The notes below the pieces were generated by a model. The model saw nothing but the letters and a program-made list of their open reading frames with translations, was not told the DNA's origin and searched no databases. Below, piece by piece: positions 1 through 6,358 of a DNA stretch of 9,009 nt. The translations under genes and the position numbers were made by a program. Each line of letters opens with the position of its first letter. Positions within the stretch are counted from its first letter, which is position 1. The DNA is from an uncultured Collinsella sp. (GTDB taxonomy: Bacteria > Actinomycetota > Coriobacteriia > Coriobacteriales > Coriobacteriaceae), in NCBI GenBank assembly GCA_905198825.1, contig CAJKEF010000035.1:1-9009 (forward strand), written 5' to 3'.

Positions 1-291
1 ATCGTCGAGGGGCTTGCCGCTGCGGGAAAGAGACGCGTCCAGGTGCCGACCGTCCTCACAGCCGCCCCGGCCGTGGCCCGTTCCTTCGAGGGGACCGCGG
101 CCGCGGAGCGCCTTGCCGCGACGGGCGCCGTCGTCTCGAGCATCTGCCCGCTTATGTACACCAACAACCCGCTGTGCGGCAGCATGCCCATCATCACCAA
201 CTCCAACAAGTTGCGTACGTACTCGGCATCGCGCTACTACACCGACGACGAAGTGCTCGCCTACGTCACCACCGGAAAACCAATCAAATAG
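1..291 (+). CDS. Aconitase X catalytic (large) subunit, C-terminal end only
   Basis: This is the last 96 codons of a gene that begins before the window; frame 1 is open from base 1 to the TAG at 289-291. The fragment matches the C-terminus of the AcnX (DUF521) catalytic subunit: Cys codons at 145-147 (SSIC) and 175-177 (NPLCGS) sit where the family carries iron-sulfur cluster ligands, and they are followed by an ITNSNKLRTYSASRYY stretch like the family's conserved TNS-K-xY segment. Known AcnX enzymes are Fe-S dehydratases: cis-3-hydroxy-L-proline dehydratase in some bacteria and phosphomevalonate dehydratase in archaea. The small subunit starts 14 bases after the stop, so this is the split (two-gene) form. 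The substrate cannot be told from this fragment. The family call is fairly sure, the specific activity is not. Confidence 0.8.
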   Translation: MVEGLAAAGKRRVQVPTVLTAAPAVARSFEGTAAAERLAATGAVVSSICPLMYTNNPLCGSMPIITNSNKLRTYSASRYYTDDEVLAYVTTGKPIK

Positions 292-305
292 GAAGGCGAC
301 TCCTC

Positions 306-749
306 ATGGAAAAAATCTTTCACGGCCGCGTCGTTGTCCCCGGAACTGCCCACGCCAAGGCACTTGTCTCTCACGGAGGGCTCAACACGCTCGCATCGTT
401 TCAGAAGGCACTGATGTTTGGCGACAAAAAGGCCACGTGTTCCGACCAAAACAATCCCGACTTGTACGGCAAACCTTTGGCGGGATGTGCCTTGTGTCTT
501 CCGCAGACTATCGGCTCCACCACAGGCGGCATGGTGCTCTTCTGCGCCACCAAAATGGGGCGCCAACCCGCATGCCTGCTGTTTTCCAAACCCATTGACA
601 GCCTTGCCGCCGCTGGCGCGATCCTCTCGGGTGTATGGACCGACACCCCCATGCCCACCATTGACAACCTGGGCGATGAGTTTCTCGATGCTGTGTCGAC
701 GGGAGACGCCATCACCGTGACCGAAGACGGCACGGTCATCGTCGGCTAA
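306..749 (+). CDS. Aconitase X swivel-domain (small) subunit, DUF126
   Basis: The 147-residue protein has the usual length of the stand-alone AcnX swivel subunit, which packs on the large subunit to complete the dehydratase active site. The core is a PQTIGSTTGG loop with Ser71 in the place of the family's catalytic serine (usually GSS or GSC context), then a hydrophobic strand, LLFSKPIDSLAAAGAILSGV (residues 91-110), and a short C-terminal strand region. I chose ATG 306 because GGAAGG at 291-296 lies 9 bases upstream. A longer in-frame start at 174 would lie inside the large-subunit gene and adds residues unlike the family. The gene sits 14 bases behind its partner, so the two are co-transcribed. 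The GSTTGG version of the loop may mark a subgroup with a different substrate. Family assignment is good; cis-3-hydroxyproline dehydration is only a possibility. Confidence 0.82.
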   Translation: MEKIFHGRVVVPGTAHAKALVSHGGLNTLASFQKALMFGDKKATCSDQNNPDLYGKPLAGCALCLPQTIGSTTGGMVLFCATKMGRQPACLLFSKPIDSLAAAGAILSGVWTDTPMPTIDNLGDEFLDAVSTGDAITVTEDGTVIVG

Positions 750-859
750 GGCTATCCGACCCGCCGCCCGCAGATGAACAACGTGTTTCGCCATTTCCCA
801 CGCGCGGTGCGGGCGATAATCTTGACGTATTCGATATACAACACGAAAGGAGTCCCACC

Positions 860-2281
860 ATGGGAGCATCGGTATCGGTCGCACAGGGCGCGCCTCTTGA
901 TGCAGGCACCTACAAGGCAGACGAGGTAGCCGTCGAGCGCTTTTGCGAATTGCTGCGCATCCCCACCGTTTCGCGTGAGAACATCGCCGAGCGCGACGAT
1001 GAGCCCTTCAGCCAGTGGATTCCCACGCTTCAGCGACTTTATCCGCATTTCTTTAAAGTCGCCGAGCTCACACGCGTCGACGACTTTGGCATGCTCCTGC
1101 GTTGGCCTGGCGCCGATTCCGCCTTGGACCCCATCGTCATGATGGCGCATCAGGACGTCGTGCCCGTCGAGGGCCAAGACTGGAAGCACGATCCCTTTGG
1201 AGCCGAGATCTTCGACGGCGAGATCTGGGCCCGCGGATCACTCGACACCAAGTGCATCGTCTCGGCTTTCTTCGAGGCCGCCGAGCATTTGATTGCCCAG
1301 GGCTTCGTTCCCCCGCGCGATGTCTGGTTCTTCTCGAGCGATGGCGAGGAAATCGCCGCACCTACTGCAACCCATGCAGTGCAGTGGCTTCGCGAGCATA
1401 ACATCCATCCCTACATGGTGCTCGATGAGGGTGGCGCCGTGGCAACCGACGCCCCGCTCGGCGTCACCGAACCCGTTGCCATGGTAGGCGTGTCCGAGAA
1501 GGGCCACGTCGACCTTGCCGTCACGGCGCGCGCCGACGGCGGCCATGCCTCTACGCCTGCGGCAAACGATGCCTGCCGTCTTCTCTGCCGTGTATGCGAG
1601 ACTATCTCGGCCAACCCCGGCAAGCCGCAGCTCACGCCCGCCGTCGAGGCCACACTGACCGAGCTGGGTGCCCGCAGCAGCGCGACGTTTCAGGCAATCT
1701 TTGGCAACCTGTGGCTCACGCGCCCCGCGGTTACCAAGATCATGGCCGCCAGCCCCGAGACCTCGGCCATGCTGCGCACAACCTATGCGCTCACGCAGCT
1801 CGAAGGCTCCAATGCGCACAATGTGCTGCCACCAGTTGCTCGCGCCAACTTCAACGTGCGCATCGCTCCGTTCGAGACCATCGCCGATGCCGTTGAGCGC
1901 GCCCGCAAGCTCGCCGCCCAGCAGTGCCGCGCCTCGGGCGTAAGCCCCGACCATGTCACCGTCGAAATCAACGAGGCGATTCCCTACACCGAGCCCGCGC
2001 CCATCTCGCCTTACGAAGACGATGCCGCCTTCAACTACATCCATCGCTGCGTGTCGGGTGTCTATCCCGAGGCCGGCTTTGCTCCCTACGTGCAGAACTC
2101 CTGTACCGACTCGCGCGAGTTCAACGAGATCTGCGATCGCGTCTACCGCTTCTGCGGCTTTATCTACTCGGGCGAGGCGCGCAAGCTCATCCATGCCGCC
2201 AACGAACGCATCGGCGTCGACGTCTACAAGCGCGGCATCGAATTCTATGTGGCGTTTCTCGCCAACCTTGAACAACTGTAG
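860..2281 (+). CDS. M20 family metallopeptidase, carboxypeptidase S-like
   Basis: The 473-residue protein carries the complete di-zinc site of family M20. His97 and Asp99 lie in MMAHQDVVP, bridging Asp129 in RGSLDTK, catalytic base Glu163 with ligand Glu164 in SSDGEE, Asp189 in LDEGG, and the last ligand His445 in LIHAANERI. The dimerisation (lid) domain lies roughly between residues 210 and 360. SCTDSREF near the C-terminus is typical of the carboxypeptidase S/PM20D1-like branch, which hydrolyses dipeptides or N-acyl amino acids. No signal peptide is visible, so it is cytoplasmic. ATG 860 follows AAAGGAG at 845-851 with 8-base spacing. It lies 110 bases after the AcnX pair, with a -10-like GATAAT at 815-820 but no convincing -35, so it may share the upstream transcript. 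An MFS gene follows 51 bases later. The peptidase call is firm; the substrate is unknown. Confidence 0.88.
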   Translation: MGASVSVAQGAPLDAGTYKADEVAVERFCELLRIPTVSRENIAERDDEPFSQWIPTLQRLYPHFFKVAELTRVDDFGMLLRWPGADSALDPIVMMAHQDVVPVEGQDWKHDPFGAEIFDGEIWARGSLDTKCIVSAFFEAAEHLIAQGFVPPRDVWFFSSDGEEIAAPTATHAVQWLREHNIHPYMVLDEGGAVATDAPLGVTEPVAMVGVSEKGHVDLAVTARADGGHASTPAANDACRLLCRVCETISANPGKPQLTPAVEATLTELGARSSATFQAIFGNLWLTRPAVTKIMAASPETSAMLRTTYALTQLEGSNAHNVLPPVARANFNVRIAPFETIADAVERARKLAAQQCRASGVSPDHVTVEINEAIPYTEPAPISPYEDDAAFNYIHRCVSGVYPEAGFAPYVQNSCTDSREFNEICDRVYRFCGFIYSGEARKLIHAANERIGVDVYKRGIEFYVAFLANLEQL

Positions 2282-2332
2282 AACGGGGGCCGATAGCACC
2301 CCTCCCCGCTTTTACCGACCAGGAGAACCAGC

Positions 2333-3652
2333 ATGACCCAACCAAATCTTAAGCGGGCGGCCCGGCTCGACACCAAGGCCGTCGCCCTCGCCTCCCTACC
2401 CTTTATGGGCATGATCAGCTTTTGGCAGGTCTACGACGGCATCGTTCCCAAGATGCTCACAGGGACCTTTGGCCTATCCAACTCGCTCACCGGCGCGATC
2501 ATGGCCATCGATAATGTCTTTGGCCTGTTCCTGCTTCCGCTCTTTGGCATCCTCTCGGACCGCTGCGCAAGCAAACTCGGGCGTCGAACGCCCTTTATCT
2601 TGGGCGGCTCCGCGGTGGCAATGCTCTCCGTCCCGCTCATCGCGATCGCCAACAACATGGGCAGCCTACCTCTGCTCATTGGCGCGATTATCCTCACGCT
2701 TTTGGCAATATGCGCCTACCGCACCATGACGGTTGCCATTGTGGCCGATATTACGCCTCGCCCACTTCGAACCAAGGCGGACTCAATCGAAAAGATCGTC
2801 GGCTATGCGGGAACGGGTCTTATGCTCGTCGCCATCTCGGTCATGGTTCCCAAGGCCGACAAACCTGATTATCTTCCGCTCTTTATCTTGCAGGCCGCCT
2901 TTATCCTCGTGTCAGCCGTTGTCTACGGCATCTTTGTCCGCGAGCCCGCCCTCGTCGAAAAGATGCGCGAGAAATCGCTGTCAATGGGCATCGACGAGGA
3001 TCAGATTGACAAAGACGACTCCCCCGAGGCCGGCGGTAAGGAACGCGTTGCAGACACCGACGTGCGTCGCTCCATCATCATGCTGCTCGCCGCAACGTTT
3101 TTCTACTACATGAGCTATAACGCCATGACCACCAATATCAGCCGTTATGCCGATTTGTTCTATGGCATGGAGGGCGGTTCCTATGCCATCATCAATATCG
3201 TGACGATTGCAGGCGCGCTGCTAAGCTACGTACCCCTGGCAAACCTTTCGCTCAAAATCGGCCGCAAAAAGGTCGCCCTGGGCACCGCCGTCATCATGGT
3301 TTTGTGCCCCGCGCTTCTTTGGCTGGCACCCGGTTTCTCGCCCGTGTTGTACGGCGTCTTTTTGTTGATGGGCGTCGCGCTGGGCGGCGTGGACCTGTGC
3401 GTGTACACGATGATTCTGGAGTGCTGCAGCTCCCAAAGCGTGGGCCGCTACTCCGGTTACTACTACACCGTGAGCATGGCGGCTCAGGTGGCGACGCCGA
3501 TTCTCTCCGGCATCGTTATGGACGTGGCGCCGTCGATGCTCTTCGCCTACATCACGGCAATGGGCATGATTATGGCCGCGAGCATTGCCACCGCCAAGCA
3601 CGGCGATGCTATCTTGATCGACGAGGTCGCTCGCCGCGAGGCAGCCGAGTAA
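2333..3652 (+). CDS. MFS transporter, GPH/SLC45-like (cation symporter type)
   Basis: The 439-residue integral membrane protein has about twelve predicted helices in two six-helix halves, separated by a charged cytoplasmic loop at residues 203-246. The first half carries Asp60 in the second helix and the loop signature SDRCASKLGRRTPF (75-88). This resembles the D-x(n)-GRR-P-F signature of glycoside-pentoside-hexuronide and SLC45/sucrose-type symporters rather than drug exporters. The second half has a matching SLKIGRKK loop. ATG 2333 follows AGGAGA at 2321-2326. It lies 51 bases behind the M20 peptidase with no clear terminator between, so the pair is probably one transcription unit. Context suggests it imports the substrate of that peptidase and the AcnX enzyme, but sugar-type symporters usually carry glycosides, so the cargo is open. 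A hairpin follows 23 bases after the stop. Confidence 0.82.
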   Translation: MTQPNLKRAARLDTKAVALASLPFMGMISFWQVYDGIVPKMLTGTFGLSNSLTGAIMAIDNVFGLFLLPLFGILSDRCASKLGRRTPFILGGSAVAMLSVPLIAIANNMGSLPLLIGAIILTLLAICAYRTMTVAIVADITPRPLRTKADSIEKIVGYAGTGLMLVAISVMVPKADKPDYLPLFILQAAFILVSAVVYGIFVREPALVEKMREKSLSMGIDEDQIDKDDSPEAGGKERVADTDVRRSIIMLLAATFFYYMSYNAMTTNISRYADLFYGMEGGSYAIINIVTIAGALLSYVPLANLSLKIGRKKVALGTAVIMVLCPALLWLAPGFSPVLYGVFLLMGVALGGVDLCVYTMILECCSSQSVGRYSGYYYTVSMAAQVATPILSGIVMDVAPSMLFAYITAMGMIMAASIATAKHGDAILIDEVARREAAE

Positions 3653-3674
3653 GAGACCGAATTGACTACCGAGC

Positions 3675-3715
3675 GAAAGGGGCCGGATAGGCAAAGTGCC
3701 CATCCGGCCCCTTTT
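3675..3715. terminator. Bidirectional rho-independent terminator between convergent genes
   Basis: A perfect 13-base stem pairs 3676-3688 (AAAGGGGCCGGAT) with 3702-3714. Three more pairs at 3690-3692/3698-3700 cap it after one A/C mismatch, with an AAAGT loop. The plus-strand side ends in TTTT (3712-3715) and the minus-strand reading also ends in a short T run (TTTCGC). It lies between the end of the MFS gene and the end of the convergent membrane-protein gene, so it can stop transcripts from both sides. The T runs are short, so efficiency is uncertain. Confidence 0.85.
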
Positions 3716-3744
3716 CGGTTCATCCTCAAAAAGGCAATCGAAGC

Positions 3745-4068
3745 CTACCCCACCGTGACGGATTCCCCGGTAAAGGTGCTCACAAGCAACAAGATAAAGA
3801 ACGCCAGATAACTGATGCTCAATAGGTAGGCGACAACCAAAAAGAAGACCCATCCGACATTGGTCTTGCCGTCGGCACGGCGTTGCTCGCGATTACGGCA
3901 GAGCCAAATCGTCACGCCAATGGCCACAATCAACAGCACAAGTGCCGCTGCGGCCAGTCCAGCAAGCGCAAACATCACGCCAATGCTCACAGCAAAAACC
4001 GGGAGCAGCAGCAAGCCGCACCCGCACCCACCAGGACTATACACGGCAGTCTGTCGGCGTCGTTCCAT
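3745..4068 (-). CDS. Small membrane protein of unknown function (about three helices)
   Basis: I do not recognise this 107-residue protein. It starts with a basic, proline/glycine-rich segment, MERRRQTAVYSPGGCGCG, with Cys15 and Cys17. A long hydrophobic block (about 18-57) could form two helices, a positively charged loop follows (RNREQRRADGK, 58-68), and a last helix spans about 72-97. The positive-inside rule places that loop in the cytoplasm. I prefer ATG at 4068-4066: GGAG at 4077-4074 lies 5 bases upstream, whereas the alternative GTG at 4074 overlaps that ribosome binding site and would add only two residues. It lies 29 bases after the antitoxin stop and may share its transcript. Nothing shows a link to toxin-antitoxin function. 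The CGC motif could be a metal or disulfide site, but this is speculation. Confidence 0.7.
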   Translation of the reverse strand: MERRRQTAVYSPGGCGCGLLLLPVFAVSIGVMFALAGLAAAALVLLIVAIGVTIWLCRNREQRRADGKTNVGWVFFLVVAYLLSISYLAFFILLLVSTFTGESVTVG

Positions 4069-4097
4069 CGTCACTCCAACCTCAACATCTTTGAGCG

Positions 4098-4439
4098 CTA
4101 CAACGCAACGGCCTGCTGAACGGGAACGATCTTATCCAGTTCCGGTTCGATGCGCCTCTTCTCTGCCTCAAGGTCAAACGCCATCTGGGCTCGAAGCCAA
4201 TAGCCATCCATCAGGCCAAAGTAGCGGCAAAGGCGAAGGTCGGTGTCGGCCGTCACGCGACGCCTTCCCAAGATAATCTGCCCAATGCGTTGAGCCGGAA
4301 TCCCGGTCTCCTTAGCAAGGCGATATTGAGAAATGCCCATAGGGGCAAGAAATTCCTCTTTGAGAAGCTCGCCAGGAGTCACCGGCGGCAGCAAATCGGA
4401 CGCAGTCTCATCACTTGTGATAATCGACGATTTCGACAT
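4098..4439 (-). CDS. higA: HigA-type antitoxin, XRE-family helix-turn-helix regulator
   Basis: The 113-residue protein follows the HigA/VapI antitoxin pattern closely: PPVTPGELLKEEFLAPMG (17-34), then the helix-turn-helix ISQYRLAKETGIPAQRIGQI, then GRRRVTADTDLRLCRYFGL, then a dimerisation tail. HigA neutralises its toxin and usually represses the shared promoter. I chose the ATG at 4439-4437 because AGGGGA lies 9 bases upstream and the family domain starts soon after. An upstream in-frame start at 4493 would add 18 residues unlike the family and lie deep inside the toxin gene. The start lies 29 bases upstream of the toxin stop, in another frame, so the two are translationally coupled. The protein probably binds the palindrome at 4704-4716. 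The N-terminal 16 residues are an unmatched extension. Confidence 0.87.
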   Translation of the reverse strand: MSKSSIITSDETASDLLPPVTPGELLKEEFLAPMGISQYRLAKETGIPAQRIGQIILGRRRVTADTDLRLCRYFGLMDGYWLRAQMAFDLEAEKRRIEPELDKIVPVQQAVAL

Positions 4440-4692
4440 TCCAAGCCATCCCCTGTCTCCACTCAAAACAGACCCGATAGCGCTCATTGACACGGATACT
4501 ATATTGACCGGCGCGATCGCCCTTCAACGCTTCAAGACGATTGCCTGGCGGAACGCGAAGATCATCAAGCGAAGCGCAGATCTGCAGTTGGCGAATCTTC
4601 CTCAAGGCGACCCGCTCAAAAGGAATGAACTTCCTAATCCGCACACCCATTGCAAAGCGTTCAGTGTCTTCATCTTTATATGATGCAATCAT
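4411..4692 (-). CDS. higB: HigB-type toxin, RelE-superfamily mRNA interferase
   Basis: The 93-residue protein has the compact RelE/HigB fold pattern: an N-terminal strand (MIASYKDEDTERF), basic helices around residues 20-42 with a conserved Leu-Asp-Asp-Leu turn, then NRLEALKGDRAGQYSIRVN (51-69), RYRVCFEW (71-78) and the terminal VEIVDYHK. These features match 'plasmid maintenance killer' proteins, which cut mRNA at the ribosome. The basic and aromatic residues at the active face (Arg62, Arg67, Arg71, Arg73, His92) are present, so it looks intact. The ATG at 4692-4690 follows AAGG 7-8 bases upstream. The toxin-before-antitoxin order is typical of higBA. Expression should start at the promoter near 4744-4749. 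Confidence 0.87.
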   Translation of the reverse strand: MIASYKDEDTERFAMGVRIRKFIPFERVALRKIRQLQICASLDDLRVPPGNRLEALKGDRAGQYSIRVNERYRVCFEWRQGMAWNVEIVDYHK

Positions 4693-4703
4693 AGTATCGC
4701 CTT

Positions 4704-4716
4704 ACGTTAATAACGT
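4704..4716. promoter_or_regulatory. Perfect palindrome, probable HigA operator
   Basis: ACGTTA-A-TAACGT is a perfect 6+1+6 inverted repeat, 12 bases upstream of the toxin start and downstream of the likely transcription start. HigA-type antitoxins bind such short palindromes to autoregulate. A second, imperfect inverted repeat (ATAGAG at 4728-4733, CTCTAT at 4740-4745) overlaps the -10 box and could be a second half of the operator region. Binding is inferred from position and symmetry only. Confidence 0.55.
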
Positions 4717-4743
4717 CAAACGTTTCTATAGAGCTACATCTCT

Positions 4744-4773
4744 ATTATAGCGTACATCTGTTCGTATTTTCGA
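4744..4773 (-). promoter_or_regulatory. Probable sigma-70-type promoter of the higBA unit
   Basis: Read on the minus strand, a perfect TATAAT occupies 4749-4744. TCGAAA, a weak -35 with 4 of 6 matches to TTGACA, lies at 4773-4768 with 18-base spacing. Transcription would start near 4737, giving a leader of about 45 bases to the toxin start at 4692. The region is much more A/T-rich than its neighbours. Confidence 0.55.
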
Positions 4774-4792
4774 GAAGATGCGTCCCCGTCGA

Positions 4793-5980
4793 CTAACAAA
4801 GCAAAAGCAATCGTTTGTAGACATCGAGTCCTTTGAGCAGGACTTCCTCGTCAAAGAGCATGGTATCGGTGTGAAGGGCACTCATCGCATAGGCTGGGCA
4901 GCCATCAGCGTCAATCGGGTTTTCTTGCCCCTCTGGCACACCCGTGCCCAGCAAGAAGAACACACCCGGCAGATGGCGCTGATAGAAGGCGAAGTCCTCG
5001 GCAATCAGCAAAGGCTCATCTACGAGCTGTAGTTCGGGCAAAGCCGGTGCAATGCGAGTGAACAACTCGGGGTCGTTGTCGACCGGCGGATAGCCCTCGG
5101 CAAAGTCGAGATCGTACGTGCAGCCCGTTGCAGCGCATGCCTCATCAAGCACGCGGCGCACGCCCTCACGCGCACGGTCGAACATGTCGTCTGTAAACAC
5201 ACGCAGACTGCCGGCAACATGGGCCTCCCCCGCCACCGCGTTGCAGACGGTACCGGCCTGCAGCAGACCAAACTTGCCGATACAGGGCTCGTCGGTGCCC
5301 AGCTCGTCCATCAGCTCGCGCTCGGCAACCAAAAACTTGGCAGCAGCCAGCGCCGCATCGTGCGACTCCTCGACCGGAACGCCATAGGTCTTAGCGATAT
5401 GGATGCTCGTCCCGTGAATATGAATGTGTGTCTCACTCGAACGCGCCAGCAGCGGACCGGAACAACTCGCCAACGTGCCGGCAGGCAGATCGGGCCACAC
5501 ATGGAAGCCAAAAATGCGGTCAGCCCCATAGCGCTCGAACACACCGCTCTCGCATACCGTCTTGGCACCACCGGTCGTTTCCTCGGCCGGCTGGAACACA
5601 AAGAGAACGTTGCGCCTCATGGCGCCCGGCTGCTCGCGAATCGTACGGTCGACATACGTCGCGGCGGCAAGTGCCATGGCCATGTGTCCGTCATGTCCGC
5701 AAGCGTGCATCTTGCCGGGATGGATCGAGGCAAAGGCCGCTCCCGTCGCCTCCGCGATGGGCAGCGCATCCATATCGGCGCGAATCGCCGTGGCACGCGC
5801 GGCACCAACGCCAGCGTCGAAGAAAGCGCAGACGCAGCTGGGACACGGATGGGTCACCTCGCAAGCGAGCGGCGCCAACACGCCCTCGATATAGGCGATA
5901 GTCTGCGGAAGATCGAAATCGAGCTCCGGAATGCGATGGAGATCGCGGCGATAGCGACGGAGTTCTTGGAGCTCGGTCAT
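4793..5980 (-). CDS. M20D-family amidohydrolase / aminoacyl-amide deacetylase
   Basis: The 395-residue protein has the length and order of M20D enzymes (hippurate hydrolase, IAA-amino-acid hydrolase, N-acetyl-diaminopimelate deacetylase). Visible features are LHRIPEL (14-20), RADMDALP (67-74), metal ligands Cys94 and His96 in MHACGHDGH, catalytic Glu133 and ligand Glu134 in FQPAEE, His160 in FGFHVWPD, and the last ligand His370 near the C-terminus. The lid domain (about 180-290) has the conserved His194, though in an unusual SIHIAK context. The ATG at 5980-5978 follows GAAGGGA with 6-base spacing. A longer reading from 6064 would lack this signal and adds residues unlike the family. It diverges from the lysine operon, so N-acetyl-LL-diaminopimelate is a candidate substrate, but M20D members are too varied to assign. 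The protein has no signal peptide and is cytoplasmic. Confidence 0.85.
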   Translation of the reverse strand: MTELQELRRYRRDLHRIPELDFDLPQTIAYIEGVLAPLACEVTHPCPSCVCAFFDAGVGAARATAIRADMDALPIAEATGAAFASIHPGKMHACGHDGHMAMALAAATYVDRTIREQPGAMRRNVLFVFQPAEETTGGAKTVCESGVFERYGADRIFGFHVWPDLPAGTLASCSGPLLARSSETHIHIHGTSIHIAKTYGVPVEESHDAALAAAKFLVAERELMDELGTDEPCIGKFGLLQAGTVCNAVAGEAHVAGSLRVFTDDMFDRAREGVRRVLDEACAATGCTYDLDFAEGYPPVDNDPELFTRIAPALPELQLVDEPLLIAEDFAFYQRHLPGVFFLLGTGVPEGQENPIDADGCPAYAMSALHTDTMLFDEEVLLKGLDVYKRLLLLC

Positions 5981-6090
5981 AGAGAATCCCTTCGTGAGGC
6001 ACATCTGTTGCAACTTATTGTGATACAGGATTGTGGCACACATGTTTCCAGCATATTGCTGCATTTTTTAAACGTTATATACAAATACTC
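5981..6090. other. A/T-rich divergent intergenic segment
   Basis: This is the part of the 378-base gap not covered by the riboswitch or its promoter. It is A/T-rich and must hold the promoter of the minus-strand amidohydrolase, but I see no convincing -35/-10 pair on that strand. Two short symmetric elements occur: GTTGCAAC at 6007-6014, and CAGCA-TAT-TGCTG at 6049-6061 followed by a T run. Either could be a regulator site; neither is assignable. No small gene or tRNA is visible. Confidence 0.4.
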
Positions 6091-6119
6091 TTGTTTGGTA
6101 AAGTGCAACGTGATAGGGT
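6091..6119 (+). promoter_or_regulatory. Probable promoter of the lysine operon, extended -10 type
   Basis: TTGTTT (6091-6096, -35) and TAGGGT (6114-6119, weak -10) are 17 bases apart, and a TG at 6111-6112 supplies an extended -10 element. The predicted start near 6126 falls just before the riboswitch P1 stem at 6131, the expected arrangement. No other convincing promoter fits this spacing. Confidence 0.5.
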
Positions 6120-6125
6120 CTTTAC

Positions 6126-6358
6126 CACTTGATAGAGGCGCGGGCACGAAGAGCCGCGGGCGAGCCGGCAGGCTTTGACCCCGTGGGGAGGCGAAACCCG
6201 CCGAACTGGGTTTTTCGGGCACGAACAACCTGGTGGGCCTGTGGGAAACACCCACAGGACTGTCTGCAGCAATGCGGGAGCGCTATCCGGACATTGGGTC
6301 CACGCTATGCGGATTCGATGCGCAGATGGCGCCGTCTGGATAGCGAGGTTTACGGGAC
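6126..6358 (+). ncRNA. Lysine riboswitch (L box) with translational expression platform
   Basis: The leader carries the L-box core in order: GATAGAGGCGC (6131-6141), GAAGAG (6148-6153), GGCGAAAC..GCCGAA (6190-6205), a hairpin from GGTT 6209-6212 to AACC 6227-6230, a perfect 8-base hairpin 6238-6245/6251-6258 with an AAACA loop, then ACTGTC (6259-6264) and closing CTATC (6283-6287), which pairs with GATAG 6131-6135 to form P1. The family binds free lysine and shuts off lysine synthesis or uptake genes. No terminator hairpin with a T run precedes the start codon, so control is probably translational. Downstream bases 6334-6345 can pair over 12 bases with 6281-6292, which includes the P1 3' strand. 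Alternatively 6300-6308 can pair with 6340-6348, masking the GAGG ribosome binding site (6345-6348). The aptamer match is by eye; the switch model is inference. Confidence 0.87.

Noticed and set aside
742..765. GTCGG...CCGAC hairpin across the AcnX small-subunit stop
   Set aside because: The stem is only five bases with a long loop and no T run, too weak to call a terminator.
815..820. GATAAT before the M20 peptidase as a -10 box
   Set aside because: No acceptable -35 lies at 16-18 bases; kept only as a remark in the gene entry.
1238..2299. Long minus-strand open frame opposite the M20 peptidase
   Set aside because: It mirrors the G/C-rich codon pattern of the true gene, resembles no family and has no start signal. 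The same holds for the long minus-strand frame at 7424-8446 opposite LysA-DapA and the plus-strand frame at 5219-6178 opposite the M20D gene.
2285..2312. GGGGG...CCCCTCCCC near the M20-MFS gap as a terminator
   Set aside because: The pairing is short and imperfect and the following T run is only four bases; the two genes are probably co-transcribed.
4440..4493. Upstream start at 4493 for the antitoxin
   Set aside because: It lies deep within the toxin gene, adds residues unlike HigA, and the start at 4439 has a ribosome binding site.
6049..6070. CAGCA-TAT-TGCTG plus T run as a terminator
   Set aside because: No plus-strand gene lies upstream and the three-base loop is too tight; mentioned only as a symmetric element.
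6175..6215. G/C-rich sequence followed by a TTTTT run, resembling an intrinsic terminator
   Set aside because: The T run (6211-6215) lies within the lysine aptamer and is taken up in a hairpin of the core; a terminator there would precede completion of the aptamer.
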